Shown piece after piece: positions 8,690-17,177 of a DNA stretch of 64,000 bases. The position numbers and the translations under genes are program-made. The DNA lies in NCBI GenBank assembly GCA_964420995.1, contig CAYQUX010000007.1, forward strand, positions 1 through 64,000. The letters are read 5' to 3'. Positions within the stretch are counted from its first letter, which is position 1. Each line of letters starts with the position of its first letter. This DNA is from Leptolinea sp964420995. GTDB taxonomy: Bacteria; Chloroflexota; Anaerolineae; Anaerolineales; Anaerolineaceae. Below the pieces are notes generated by a model, which made no database searches, was not told where the DNA came from, and worked only from the letters and a program-made list of their open reading frames with translations.

Positions 8690-10111
8690 ATGGTGCTGGA
8701 TCGTTTCATAGAATGGATGAATGTTCAACCGGTCATCGTGTTATTTATGGTTATTGCCGCCATTGTGTTGTTTGGGGCAGCTTATTCCAAATCGGGAGAT
8801 TCACCTTACACTTTCTGGTTGTGGTTGAAACGCGTGATCGAATCCGCCGTGGTAGCCATGTTGTTCATGGGGCTGCTCTGGGGTTTCCGCACTATCCTGA
8901 ACAGCAATATGGCCACCTTCTTTTCCACCCACGGCAGCCTGAGTGATATCAGCCGCGACAGCGCTCAATCCATCTGGGGCAGGCCGCATTACCAAAACGA
9001 ACTTTCCGTGGCGCATTTCATCTACAGGACAGTACAGGAAGAAATCCCGCGCAGCGACCCAACCCAGCCGCCCCTGTATAAAGACACGATCGTGCGTGAA
9101 CAGGTGCCGGAGAACAGCATCATCGGGTTTGACGGCCAGGTGAAAATGACCCTGAGCAACCGCGAAAAGGGGTATGCCTATTACAGCGGGTACCTGATTG
9201 ACGCGCGTTTCGAATACCAGATCATCAACGATTATGACGGGGAAACCGAGACGGAGTTTAACTTCCCCCTGTCACCCAATCAGACAATGCATGAAAACTT
9301 CAAGATACTGATGGACGATAAGGACCTCAGCCAACAGCTGCAATTCTATGGCGACCTGGTGCACTGGAAGACCAAAATGAAACCCCACCAGAAATCCACA
9401 ATCCTGGTGACGTATACCTCCAGAGGTATGGATACATTTACCTACCAAATCTCCGAGCGGCGTGAGATCAAGGACTTCCAACTGGAGGTGGCGGTAGACC
9501 GTTTGCCGGTCTCACTGTTGAACTATCCCTATGGCGCGCTAACCCCGACAGAAATCAAACCTACAGATGACGGTGCCGGTTCCATTCTCACCTGGAAATT
9601 GAACAACGCCGTGACGGTAGCCGGCATGGGCGTGGCCTTGATCGCCCCCGAACAGCCCGGGGCGAAGGTCTTGCAGGTGCTGGTCAACAGCTCGTACGCT
9701 CTGACCCTGTTGATCGCGGTGTTGTGCCTTACCCTGCTTATCCGCGGTGAGAAAGTCAACTTCCTCGATCTGGCCCTGCTTTCCGGCGCGTACAGCGTGT
9801 ATTACATGATCATGGCTTCCATCAGCGACTATTTCTTCGGGTTCTGGGGTTCGCTGATCCTGGGGACGCTGATCACCGGCGTGCTAACCTATCTTCTCTA
9901 CCGGCGACTACCCTCCCGGTTGCTGCGCAATCTCATCTACGGGCTGGTGGGATTCTTCACAGTCATCTACCCGCTCTCCGGTCTGTTAACGCAAATCGCG
10001 GAGCGCAATACCTTTGACGGCCTGGTGCAGGTCGGGTTGATCATCTACCTGTTCGCGCTATCACTCTACACGCGGGTCGAAAAATCGAAAGAATTGCAAC
10101 GAAACGAATAA
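8690..10111 (+). CDS. Polytopic membrane protein with large extracytoplasmic domain
   Basis: 473 residues. Two TM helices lie near residues 14-30 and 48-66, then a soluble beta-rich domain (about 80-320) and about six TM helices in the last 150 residues. This two-plus-domain-plus-bundle layout resembles inner-membrane CreD-like proteins, but identity is too weak to name it. AGGAGG with 6 nt spacing gives a clear start. It stands alone; a 28-bp palindrome follows the stop. Function unknown. Confidence 0.7.
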   Translation: MVLDRFIEWMNVQPVIVLFMVIAAIVLFGAAYSKSGDSPYTFWLWLKRVIESAVVAMLFMGLLWGFRTILNSNMATFFSTHGSLSDISRDSAQSIWGRPHYQNELSVAHFIYRTVQEEIPRSDPTQPPLYKDTIVREQVPENSIIGFDGQVKMTLSNREKGYAYYSGYLIDARFEYQIINDYDGETETEFNFPLSPNQTMHENFKILMDDKDLSQQLQFYGDLVHWKTKMKPHQKSTILVTYTSRGMDTFTYQISERREIKDFQLEVAVDRLPVSLLNYPYGALTPTEIKPTDDGAGSILTWKLNNAVTVAGMGVALIAPEQPGAKVLQVLVNSSYALTLLIAVLCLTLLIRGEKVNFLDLALLSGAYSVYYMIMASISDYFFGFWGSLILGTLITGVLTYLLYRRLPSRLLRNLIYGLVGFFTVIYPLSGLLTQIAERNTFDGLVQVGLIIYLFALSLYTRVEKSKELQRNE

Positions 10112-10118
10112 CGCACGG

Positions 10119-10146
10119 GGTGGGTTGAACGCGCGTTCAACCCACC
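10119..10146. repeat. 28-bp perfect palindrome related to the 152-bp repeats
   Basis: The arms are GGTGGGTTGAACGC and its exact complement, with no loop. The arm core GGGTTGAACGC is the same as the hairpin arm in the repeats at 10892 and 14897. It lies 8 bp after the stop of the membrane protein and may also act as a transcription end for both strands, although no T-run follows. Confidence 0.8.
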
Positions 10147-10221
10147 ATGACACGCCGCGCACTATTCCCATTTATTTTTTAATACAATGGAAATGCCTTT
10201 TACCCCGCCCGCCTGTGTACA

Positions 10222-10572
10222 TCAATAATGGCGAAAACTTTTCAACAACAAATCCAGACTCTTAATAAGGGAAGGCAAATCTTGAAGGATGATATTCCAC
10301 AGAATATCAAAATCAACACTATCATAGCCGTGGATTAACCGATTCCGAGCGCTGATCATCTGCATCCAGGGGATTTCGGGATGTTCCTCCTGATAGTCTT
10401 CAGGAACCCGGTTCGCGGCTTCACCTATGATCTCCAATAAACGGGTCAATGCCAGGTTTAACAGCCGATCGTTATCAAGGTCGCTTCTTTTCTTGCCATG
10501 GCATATCTCAACGGCTTCCGCAGCGTGAGATCGGATTTGTGAAAGAAATACTTCAGTGTCATGCTTGCTCAT
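10222..10572 (-). CDS. hepT: HepT-like RNase toxin (DUF86)
   Basis: 116 residues. The catalytic RX4HXY motif reads R76-NRLI-H81-G-Y83, as in HepT HEPN toxins. Known HepT proteins cleave RNA as dimers and are held inactive by polyadenylylation of the motif tyrosine by MntA. The gene overlaps the 3' end of the mntA-like gene by 14 nt, so both are made together. HEPN motif and partner gene together make the assignment strong. Confidence 0.88.
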   Translation of the reverse strand: MSKHDTEVFLSQIRSHAAEAVEICHGKKRSDLDNDRLLNLALTRLLEIIGEAANRVPEDYQEEHPEIPWMQMISARNRLIHGYDSVDFDILWNIILQDLPSLIKSLDLLLKSFRHY

Positions 10573-10858
10573 AGACAGGAATGGCTTCAGATAAGACGGA
10601 TTGTCGGATCTCTTTTCCCAAAAATCCCGGGGTTTGCAGATCCACTTTTTTCCCCAATAGTCTTGTTAATTCTGTTTCCATGGCAAAGAAACCCAAACCG
10701 GGAGTGTGACCGGGTTGGAACTCCACCAGAATATCCAAATCGCTTTCCGGACCAAAATCATCACGGGTAATTGAACCAAAAAATGCCATTCTGCGAATAT
10801 GATTCTTTACGCAGAAGGCTTTAATTTGTGAGGGAGTGGCAAAATCCCGATAATTCAT
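10559..10858 (-). CDS. mntA: MntA-like nucleotidyltransferase antitoxin
   Basis: 99 residues. The GSX10DXD motif is intact: G28-S29, then D40 and D42. MntA-type antitoxins transfer AMP groups to the HepT tyrosine and so neutralise it. It is the first gene of the pair and overlaps hepT by 14 nt. The ATG at 10858 is preceded at 6 nt by TATAAT and no Shine-Dalgarno is seen, so a leaderless message is likely. The system sits at the left side of an accessory island. Confidence 0.88.
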   Translation of the reverse strand: MNYRDFATPSQIKAFCVKNHIRRMAFFGSITRDDFGPESDLDILVEFQPGHTPGLGFFAMETELTRLLGKKVDLQTPGFLGKEIRQSVLSEAIPVYEQA

Positions 10859-10864
10859 ACATTA

Positions 10865-10870
10865 ATTATA
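10865..10870 (-). promoter_or_regulatory. -10 box for leaderless mntA-hepT transcript
   Basis: TATAAT on the reverse strand, six nucleotides before the mntA ATG. Confidence 0.5.
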
Positions 10871-10891
10871 GCATCCGGGTTAGATTATTTT

Positions 10892-11043
10892 CCTGTAGGA
10901 TGGGTTGAACGCATATACAAGACTTCAATCCAAACGAGATTCTCTCATTAGTCATTAAAGCGCGTTCAACCCATCAAGGCATAATCAACCCACAACATAT
11001 CTGTCAGAAAGGTTTATTTAGAAAAAGTCTTTACCCGGCAGAC
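10892..11043. repeat. 152-bp double-hairpin repeat, copy A
   Basis: This copy begins CCTGTAGGATGGGTTGAACGC and ends CCCGGCAGAC, like copy B at 14897-15048, and has the same length. The first half is a hairpin with arms GATGGGTTGAACGC (10899-10912) and its complement (10962-10975). The second half carries a weaker hairpin ending in GGCAGAC. Most of the 10859-11129 gap is this element and no gene is seen. It resembles a MITE or REP-type element. Confidence 0.85.
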
Positions 11044-11129
11044 AGTGCGGCTAAGTTAATTGGATCAATGATTTCAGAACGGATAATCTTGCGTGCGGGC
11101 AAACCATCCCCTTTACGAGTGATAATAAT

Positions 11130-11951
11130 CTATGGTTGTTTGTTGATCATTGATTTCCAGTCTGCTTTCCATAACAGAATGCCCCCAAAGATGGTGGTCG
11201 CCAGCATTTCCCATATACTGACCAGCGGACCAAACCCGATGAATTGCTCCAACACATCGCGGACTTCATCATAAAACGCGTGGTACACACTGACAACCGC
11301 AAGACTCTGGCTGGCAGCCCACACATAAGCAAACAGGACCGCGTTCATCATAGAAGGAATAATTGTGACCGCAATAAGAAAAGCGATGGATGCCCAGATC
11401 GATGTTCCCGGCTCTGCGGTTCGCACGCCAATTGCTACGACGATCGGAAGATGCCAGAACCACCAGATAAAGCCGTGTAACAGCAAACCCTTCCGCGGGC
11501 CATGCTGTTTTACCAGGCGCGGCAGCATATATCCCCGCCAGCCAAATTCCTCACCAAAACCGGCAACTATGGTGATCACCATTTTCGCCAGGAAAGCACC
11601 CAGGATCGGCCAGAAAGCCAGCCCGGCGGGCATGGTATGAAGCCCAAAGACATTTTCGAACAAGACCGGTAAACCGAAAATTATCAATGCCAACCCGAAG
11701 GCGGCCGCGTAATGCCAGGGCATGCCCCAACTCCATCCCATGTGTTTGTATCCATCCCGAAAGATGAATTTGCCGCAGATATATGTCCCCACAGTCACCA
11801 TGAGCATGGCCAGAGAGCTCAACGCGACGCTCAAGAAAGGATTTTCAAGAAGAAGAACAAAGGCAATAAACACGGGCCATGACAGACCAAATACGATCAA
11901 GAGGTAAAGGGGAAGAGAAAATGGTTTTGGTGATATTTGGTTTTGTTCCAT
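11130..11951 (-). CDS. CPBP-family intramembrane metalloprotease (1)
   Basis: 273 residues with about eight TM helices. The CPBP/Abi motifs are present: E-E-x-x-W-R-G (E134, E135, R139) and F-x-x-W-H (H167), plus a later N-x-x-x-A/Y-H-A-x-Y-D region. These proteins are membrane proteases related to CAAX processing enzymes and are often linked to bacteriocin self-immunity. A start six codons earlier (11969) is possible; 11951 is preferred because GGGAG precedes it at 11 nt. It lies directly inside repeat copy A, in an island with a second CPBP gene. Confidence 0.82.
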   Translation of the reverse strand: MEQNQISPKPFSLPLYLLIVFGLSWPVFIAFVLLLENPFLSVALSSLAMLMVTVGTYICGKFIFRDGYKHMGWSWGMPWHYAAAFGLALIIFGLPVLFENVFGLHTMPAGLAFWPILGAFLAKMVITIVAGFGEEFGWRGYMLPRLVKQHGPRKGLLLHGFIWWFWHLPIVVAIGVRTAEPGTSIWASIAFLIAVTIIPSMMNAVLFAYVWAASQSLAVVSVYHAFYDEVRDVLEQFIGFGPLVSIWEMLATTIFGGILLWKADWKSMINKQP

Positions 11952-12228
11952 TGGCAAGGATACTCCCATTCTGAGATGTTTAAAAGTTAATCGTTATGAT
12001 TATATTGAAATTCGCAGGCAGCAGTTCAAAACATGCCGAACTTTTTTCCCATCCAATAAATAATATCCCTGGACATAACTCTTTTCCAGTTAAAAATGGT
12101 CGGGTCGACCGCACCACTACTTTTACCAGATCCAATCCATTAGATCAGGCGATTCCAATGCGGTCAACCCAACTTATTTTTTTCTTTCCGTCAAATCAAC
12201 CAAAAAATCGATTTACAAGGATTGGTGT

Positions 12229-13698
12229 TCAACGTTCTATATTTGCACGAACCGGCCGGAACAGTGCCAATCCCAATAAAATCACAAATCCCGCCATACT
12301 GAGCCAGGCGAAGAGGTCGCCGACTACGGCGTAGATCGTCTTGACCCCTTGGGTTGGAACGTATGAGATCATCGCTTTCTTCGTTGAAGCATAATCTGCC
12401 GCCGCCAGAGTGCGCCCCTGATAATCGAAGGCGGCCGAGAGGCCATTACCCGCAACCCGAACAATCGAGAAGCCGTTTTCAATGCCGCGCAACGAAGCCA
12501 TGTAGGTATGGAAAGGCACAATGTCAGGCCAATCGTTGGAAGGAACCAGCATAACATCCGCGCCGAAACGCCCGGCCTGGTTGATATATACCGGGTGATC
12601 CATATCGAAACAGATCACCGAAGCCATTGTGCCAAAGGCCGTCTGATCATGAGCGACAACGCCACCGCCAGCGACGATTGGTTCGCCCGGCACCGGATGC
12701 TCTTTTTGATAGTGCCACTTCACGTCGCCATCCGGTGTAATCCAGATCGCCTGGTTTGAGGCTCTGGCTGCAGGGAATCCTTCAGGGATTGTATACAAAC
12801 CTGACAGGAGATATACATTTTCCTCCCTGGCCAAAGCGCGTGCTCGCTCTATGAAGCTGGCTTCATCTACCTTTTGTATGATCATAGCCCCTTCCTGCCA
12901 GATGATCACATCGGCCCCGGCCTGGGCTTCCTGGCGGCTCTTTTGGAGCAGGAGATCACCCAACTCCAGGGATTTTTCATGCGATTCACGCACACTTTTC
13001 ACACTGAAATGATCGGAATCCACGGTGATCGATGCCACTTGCAGTGTCGGTGATTGGGGTGGAAAGAACGCCATGCGCACGTTACCAAACAGCAGCACCA
13101 GGGCAAGGATACCGCCGTAGGTTACCATCCCAATTCGCGCCTTTTTTAATTCAAAATTCTGCTCCCAGGCCCAATTGACGACCGGCGCGAGCCAGGCGAT
13201 CAGGAAACTGAGACCCCACATCCCGGTAATTGAGAGCAGCTGGAGAAGCGGGAGAAAGTTGTACTGAGTGTACGCCAGCGAACCCCAGCTCCCGAGGGGA
13301 CTCAGGATGGTGATGAGATATTCCAGACTCACCTGGAGCAGCGGGAACACCAACGTGGCGGCAAATCTCGGCAGTCTGTTGACCATCAACCGATAAGCCA
13401 GAAACGGCAGCCAGAAAAGCACACCGACACCACTGGCTACCGGGAGAAAGAGAAAAGCGGGGATGATCCCCTGCCAATAGAACAGGGAAGCGAGCACATT
13501 GACAACCAGCACAATCCCCAGGCCTTTGAAGGCGGACTGGGTATGGGCAAAACGAATAAGAAAGACAGGAGCCAGCCAGGTTGCCAGAGGGATAATCCAG
13601 CGGCCGTTGGAAAAACACAGCAGTCCAACGCCGATAATAAGCCATAGATACGACCAGCGATCCAGTACAGATGTGGTATTACGTGATATTTTGATCAT
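12229..13698 (-). CDS. Apolipoprotein N-acyltransferase-like protein (Lnt-like)
   Basis: 489 residues. About six TM helices fill the first 210 residues and a nitrilase-type domain follows (about 217-460), then one more C-terminal TM helix. The nitrilase triad is visible: E269 (WQEG), K332 (YQKEH) and C363 (VICFD). This is the architecture of Lnt, which N-acylates lipoproteins. It is clearly divergent from the proteobacterial enzyme, so the substrate may differ. AGGAGA lies 8 nt before the ATG at 13698. It is flanked on each side by a CPBP protease gene. Confidence 0.75.
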   Translation of the reverse strand: MIKISRNTTSVLDRWSYLWLIIGVGLLCFSNGRWIIPLATWLAPVFLIRFAHTQSAFKGLGIVLVVNVLASLFYWQGIIPAFLFLPVASGVGVLFWLPFLAYRLMVNRLPRFAATLVFPLLQVSLEYLITILSPLGSWGSLAYTQYNFLPLLQLLSITGMWGLSFLIAWLAPVVNWAWEQNFELKKARIGMVTYGGILALVLLFGNVRMAFFPPQSPTLQVASITVDSDHFSVKSVRESHEKSLELGDLLLQKSRQEAQAGADVIIWQEGAMIIQKVDEASFIERARALAREENVYLLSGLYTIPEGFPAARASNQAIWITPDGDVKWHYQKEHPVPGEPIVAGGGVVAHDQTAFGTMASVICFDMDHPVYINQAGRFGADVMLVPSNDWPDIVPFHTYMASLRGIENGFSIVRVAGNGLSAAFDYQGRTLAAADYASTKKAMISYVPTQGVKTIYAVVGDLFAWLSMAGFVILLGLALFRPVRANIER

Positions 13699-13833
13699 TG
13701 CACTTTCTCCTTTGCCTGAAACCAGTCCGGCTAACTGTCCCGCCAATAAACGAATAAGCGCGTAGAAAATGTGGTTTTGACTGTTTATTGAGGCTTACTT
13801 TTCATTTCCCTTCTTTTTTTATCAGCGTCACTC

Positions 13834-14691
13834 TCATGACGGTTTAGCGACATTTCCACTGATCTGCCTGGATTGCAGAATCCAGACGATCACCGCGATG
13901 AGCGAAAAAACCCCCGCCAGCCAGCCAAAGAGCGGCAGCCGTGCGCCGAGACCAAGCGCGCCGGGGAAAATCAATCCCACACCGAAGTTAAAGGCGAAGT
14001 GGGCGATGACCATTGGCACCAGGCTGTCCGGGACATAACGATATATCCAGACCATCAACAAATTCAGCGCCACGATGGTCACTGTAAACGCCAATATGTA
14101 AGCCAGCAGGGTTATCCCCGTATAACCGGAAGCGACCAGCCACAGCATCAGGTGCCAGAAGCTCCACATCAGGCCCAGCACCAGGCCGGCTTTGAGTGGA
14201 CTGTAGCGTTCCAGCAGCCGCGGCAGCGCAAAGCCGCGCCAGCCCGGCTCCTCGCCGGTCGGACCGGTGAGCAGGTTGATCACCAGCAGGTAAAACCAGG
14301 TGGAAAACGTCAGCGGCGTACTACCCTCCGGCGCGCCGCCGCTTAACCGATAGCCCAGAACAGCCAGAGCGACCACCCCGAGCGGGATCAGGCTGGCCAG
14401 GTACCAGCGCGCCGGCAGCTTAAATCGCACCAGCCGGACAAATAGATCTGCAACCGCCTCCGGACCTTGCGTCGCCCGGACGACAATGGCCGCCGACAGG
14501 GAGGGCATCCATGAGCCCAGGATTGTAACAATCCAAATGGTCCAGGGTTGGGCATTCACGTCAACGCGCAGGGCACCGACCACAATAGCCCCGAACAGGA
14601 TGAGCAATGTCCAGAAGAAAGCACAGCTCATGAGGTAATACGAAAGCATAGGATGACGAACCAGATAACTCTTCTTTTCAGCCGTTGTCAT
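13834..14691 (-). CDS. CPBP-family intramembrane metalloprotease (2)
   Basis: 285 residues, polytopic. The motifs are E-E-P-G-W-R-G (E147, E148, R152), F-W-H (H180) and a C-terminal A-H-F-A-F-N. It is only distantly similar to the CPBP gene at 11130. GGGGAA at 6 nt supports the start at 14691 rather than 21 codons upstream at 14754, which has no ribosome binding site. It is the right-hand member of the CPBP-Lnt-CPBP segment between the two 152-bp repeats. The role is likely protein processing or immunity at the membrane. Confidence 0.82.
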   Translation of the reverse strand: MTTAEKKSYLVRHPMLSYYLMSCAFFWTLLILFGAIVVGALRVDVNAQPWTIWIVTILGSWMPSLSAAIVVRATQGPEAVADLFVRLVRFKLPARWYLASLIPLGVVALAVLGYRLSGGAPEGSTPLTFSTWFYLLVINLLTGPTGEEPGWRGFALPRLLERYSPLKAGLVLGLMWSFWHLMLWLVASGYTGITLLAYILAFTVTIVALNLLMVWIYRYVPDSLVPMVIAHFAFNFGVGLIFPGALGLGARLPLFGWLAGVFSLIAVIVWILQSRQISGNVAKPS

Positions 14692-14896
14692 GGAAAATTC
14701 CCCGGTAGATAAATCCGATTTCAATGTCGAATCGAATTTTGACAACAATTTCATAGCAGAGGAGTGTCGGTTATGTCAAAACTTTTATAATGCTAGCACA
14801 TTTCTCCATTTTGCATTTTTCTACCTCACGTTGCCACATGGGTGCCATCAGTTGATTAGCATTGTGCCAGGACAACCCAACCCGAAAGGAACAACC

Positions 14897-15048
14897 CCTG
14901 TAGGATGGGTTGAACGCTAGAACGAGACATCTTTCCAAACGAGATTCTCTCATAAGTCATAAAAGCGCGTTCAACCCATCAAGGCTTTGCTAACCCGCAA
15001 CTTGTCTGCCAGGCAGTTGTTTATAGAAATGGCCTATGCCCGGCAGAC
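14897..15048. repeat. 152-bp double-hairpin repeat, copy B
   Basis: Same orientation and length as copy A. Arms GATGGGTTGAACGC at 14904-14917 and its complement at 14967-14980 form hairpin 1; GTCTGCC and GGCAGAC near 15005 and 15041 form hairpin 2. It fills most of the 14692-15108 gap, where no other gene is seen. Confidence 0.85.
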
Positions 15049-15108
15049 CTATTTATTACACAGATAATCATTATAAAAAATTGATAAGAATAAAGTGAAG
15101 GAGTAAAC

Positions 15109-15522
15109 ATGAATGAACATTTCACTAATAGTATACAAGTAGTTAAAAACGAAGAATTGGCTCAAATAATGAGCAATAAAATGAGAAAAGAGCAAATATT
15201 TTATGTTGAATTAGACGGTAATGAAATAGAAACCGGAAATGATTATTTATCACATATTGAAACGAAATTCAAATTTCCAACCTCTTGCATCAATAACTGG
15301 GATGGATATTTAGATTGGATTCGAGATTTATCATGGTTGGAAAAAGAGGAATATATTTTAGTCATTAACCATTTTTCAAAATTCTTATGTAGAGATGTTA
15401 TTTTGAAAAATGAAATCATATCGCAATTTGAAGATACAATCCTCCCTTTCTGGCAAGAAGAAGTAGAAAGGGTGGTAGTTGAAGGGAAGGCTAAACCATT
15501 TTTGGTTTACCTCGTGGATTAA
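15109..15522 (+). CDS. Barstar-family barnase inhibitor (orphan)
   Basis: 137 residues. The barstar signature is present: an early strand YVELDG (about 32-37), then FKFP (about 54-57) and NWDGYLDWIRDLSW (about 62-75), whose acidic residues would block a barnase-type RNase active site. No barnase gene is next to it, so it is a solitary immunity protein. AAGGAG at 6 nt gives a clear start. The gene is much more AT-rich than its neighbours, which suggests recent transfer. It sits just right of repeat copy B. Confidence 0.85.
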   Translation: MNEHFTNSIQVVKNEELAQIMSNKMRKEQIFYVELDGNEIETGNDYLSHIETKFKFPTSCINNWDGYLDWIRDLSWLEKEEYILVINHFSKFLCRDVILKNEIISQFEDTILPFWQEEVERVVVEGKAKPFLVYLVD

Positions 15523-15638
15523 GTGTTTATGGTACATAAACAAAGGGGGCAATAATGAGAAAGCTTCTGTTTCCGTCTTTTCCAATATGTGAGGTAAACA
15601 TTATTTAGACATTGCCAACCCGAAACATGTCTGCCAGT

Positions 15639-15666
15639 AGTAGGTTGGGTCATGACCCAATCTACT
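15639..15666. terminator. Hairpin between convergent genes (possible bidirectional terminator)
   Basis: 12-bp arms AGTAGGTTGGGT and ACCCAATCTACT (one mismatch) around CATG. It lies between the convergent ends of the barstar gene (15522) and the membrane protein gene (15678). The preceding 25 bases resemble the tail of the 152-bp repeat, so this is probably another, degraded family member. Confidence 0.55.
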
Positions 15667-15677
15667 GGATTAACTGT

Positions 15678-17177
15678 TCACTTAACCTGCTTTTCTTTTC
15701 TCAATACCCCCGCCAGCAGCACCACCCCCACCACCAGCGTGATCCCCGCACCGGCCAGCAGCAGATTCGTGTACGGCGCGTCCGGGTGGTTGCTGACCAC
15801 CTTGATGGCCAGGTTCACCGGCGTCACCGGGAAATTCGGCGCGGTCACGTTGACCCGCCACAGTTTGAGATGCTGCCACAGGTCATGCGCCAGCAGGAAC
15901 AGCCCGACCAGACCCGCCCATCGCAGGATCACAGATTTACCGTGGTCATCGGCATATCGCTGAAAAGCATAGACCGCCGCCAGCATGAGCAGCACGAACG
16001 GCAGGGTGATCAACCGCGCACTGACCCGTTCCCCATTAATTAGCGGTATGGGGATGTACATCACTACTTTGTAAACGCTGCCCATGGACAGAACGAACAG
16101 AACTACGGCCGGCGCGGCCAGTGATTTCAGCCAGGCGGGTACCTCACGCGATTTTAACCACCATCCCAACCCAAAGGCCAAAAGGAAAACCGCACCCGCC
16201 AGCCCGCTGAACAGGTCAAATTCCCACCAGCCGAGGTTGGTCAACTGACCGGTGTGGGCGAAGGCTTTATCCGGGCCGACCATGCCGGTCAGCGCTGTCC
16301 ACACGTCCATCAATGCCGGGTAGCCAGAGAGGAATTCGCTGTCGAACTGACCCAGGTGCAGGGCCGGCGGCAGCAGACGGACGGCCGACAGCAGCCCGGC
16401 TGCGGCGATCCCGGCCATGGATTGCCAGAAATTCCGCCAACGGAAGAGTCCCACCAGCCCGGTGAGCATCAATGCCCAGATGAACTGATGGAAGGAGCCG
16501 TTGAGCAGCATAAAGAACAACAGGAATGCGTATCCAGCCAGCCAGCGCCAGCTTGCATTGCTCTTCAGGTTGAAATGTGTAACAGATTCAACCATATCCA
16601 TCAGCAGCAGAAAGACGAAGGGATACAGGAAGTAGCCGGTGTAATTAACATGCCCCACACTGAAGTGCGACAGGATGGAACCGTTGAAATTAAAAAGGAA
16701 GAACAACACACCAAAGGAGACGGGCGAGAGGCGCAGACGCTTCCATAACTGTGCCAGGCCGATTAATCCCAGCGAGTACATCAGCCAGACGTTGACCAGC
16801 ACAAACCAGCCAACCGGCATCACACCCAGGAGCAGCATCTGCGGGGCGAGCATCACATCCGGCAGCGCCATATAACGGTCGGTCACATTGCGCAGGGCGG
16901 ATCCATCCGGCATATGCAAAGGAAGCTGACCGGTTTTGACGGCATCCTGTACAAAGGCGATGCGCGGCGCGGATATCTCCGCCCAGTCATGGAAATCAAA
17001 GGGGATGTTGCCCCAGTTGAAAAACTGTCCAAAGAGGAACAGTCCAACCAGCCACAGGATGGCAATCCAGCCCCAATGCCACCGAGTCAACCGCTCATTA
17101 CTTTGAAACAACCAGTGAAGAACCAATTCGCCGCGTTCTCGCAGGCGGTCAGTCCGTGATTTATCTTTTTGCGTCAC
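15678..17177 (-). CDS. Polytopic membrane protein, possibly GT-C glycosyltransferase-like
   Basis: 499 residues with about eleven TM helices. A loop after the first helix contains F-D-F-H-D-W-A, and a later one has GERVSARL; acidic residues in the first loop fit GT-C glycosyltransferases such as YfhO-like proteins, but no named family can be assigned safely. The start is GTG at 17177, immediately after the TAA of the M42 gene, with GGAGG upstream. It is the third gene of a thioesterase-M42-membrane protein operon. Confidence 0.65.
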   Translation of the reverse strand: MTQKDKSRTDRLRERGELVLHWLFQSNERLTRWHWGWIAILWLVGLFLFGQFFNWGNIPFDFHDWAEISAPRIAFVQDAVKTGQLPLHMPDGSALRNVTDRYMALPDVMLAPQMLLLGVMPVGWFVLVNVWLMYSLGLIGLAQLWKRLRLSPVSFGVLFFLFNFNGSILSHFSVGHVNYTGYFLYPFVFLLLMDMVESVTHFNLKSNASWRWLAGYAFLLFFMLLNGSFHQFIWALMLTGLVGLFRWRNFWQSMAGIAAAGLLSAVRLLPPALHLGQFDSEFLSGYPALMDVWTALTGMVGPDKAFAHTGQLTNLGWWEFDLFSGLAGAVFLLAFGLGWWLKSREVPAWLKSLAAPAVVLFVLSMGSVYKVVMYIPIPLINGERVSARLITLPFVLLMLAAVYAFQRYADDHGKSVILRWAGLVGLFLLAHDLWQHLKLWRVNVTAPNFPVTPVNLAIKVVSNHPDAPYTNLLLAGAGITLVVGVVLLAGVLRKEKQVK

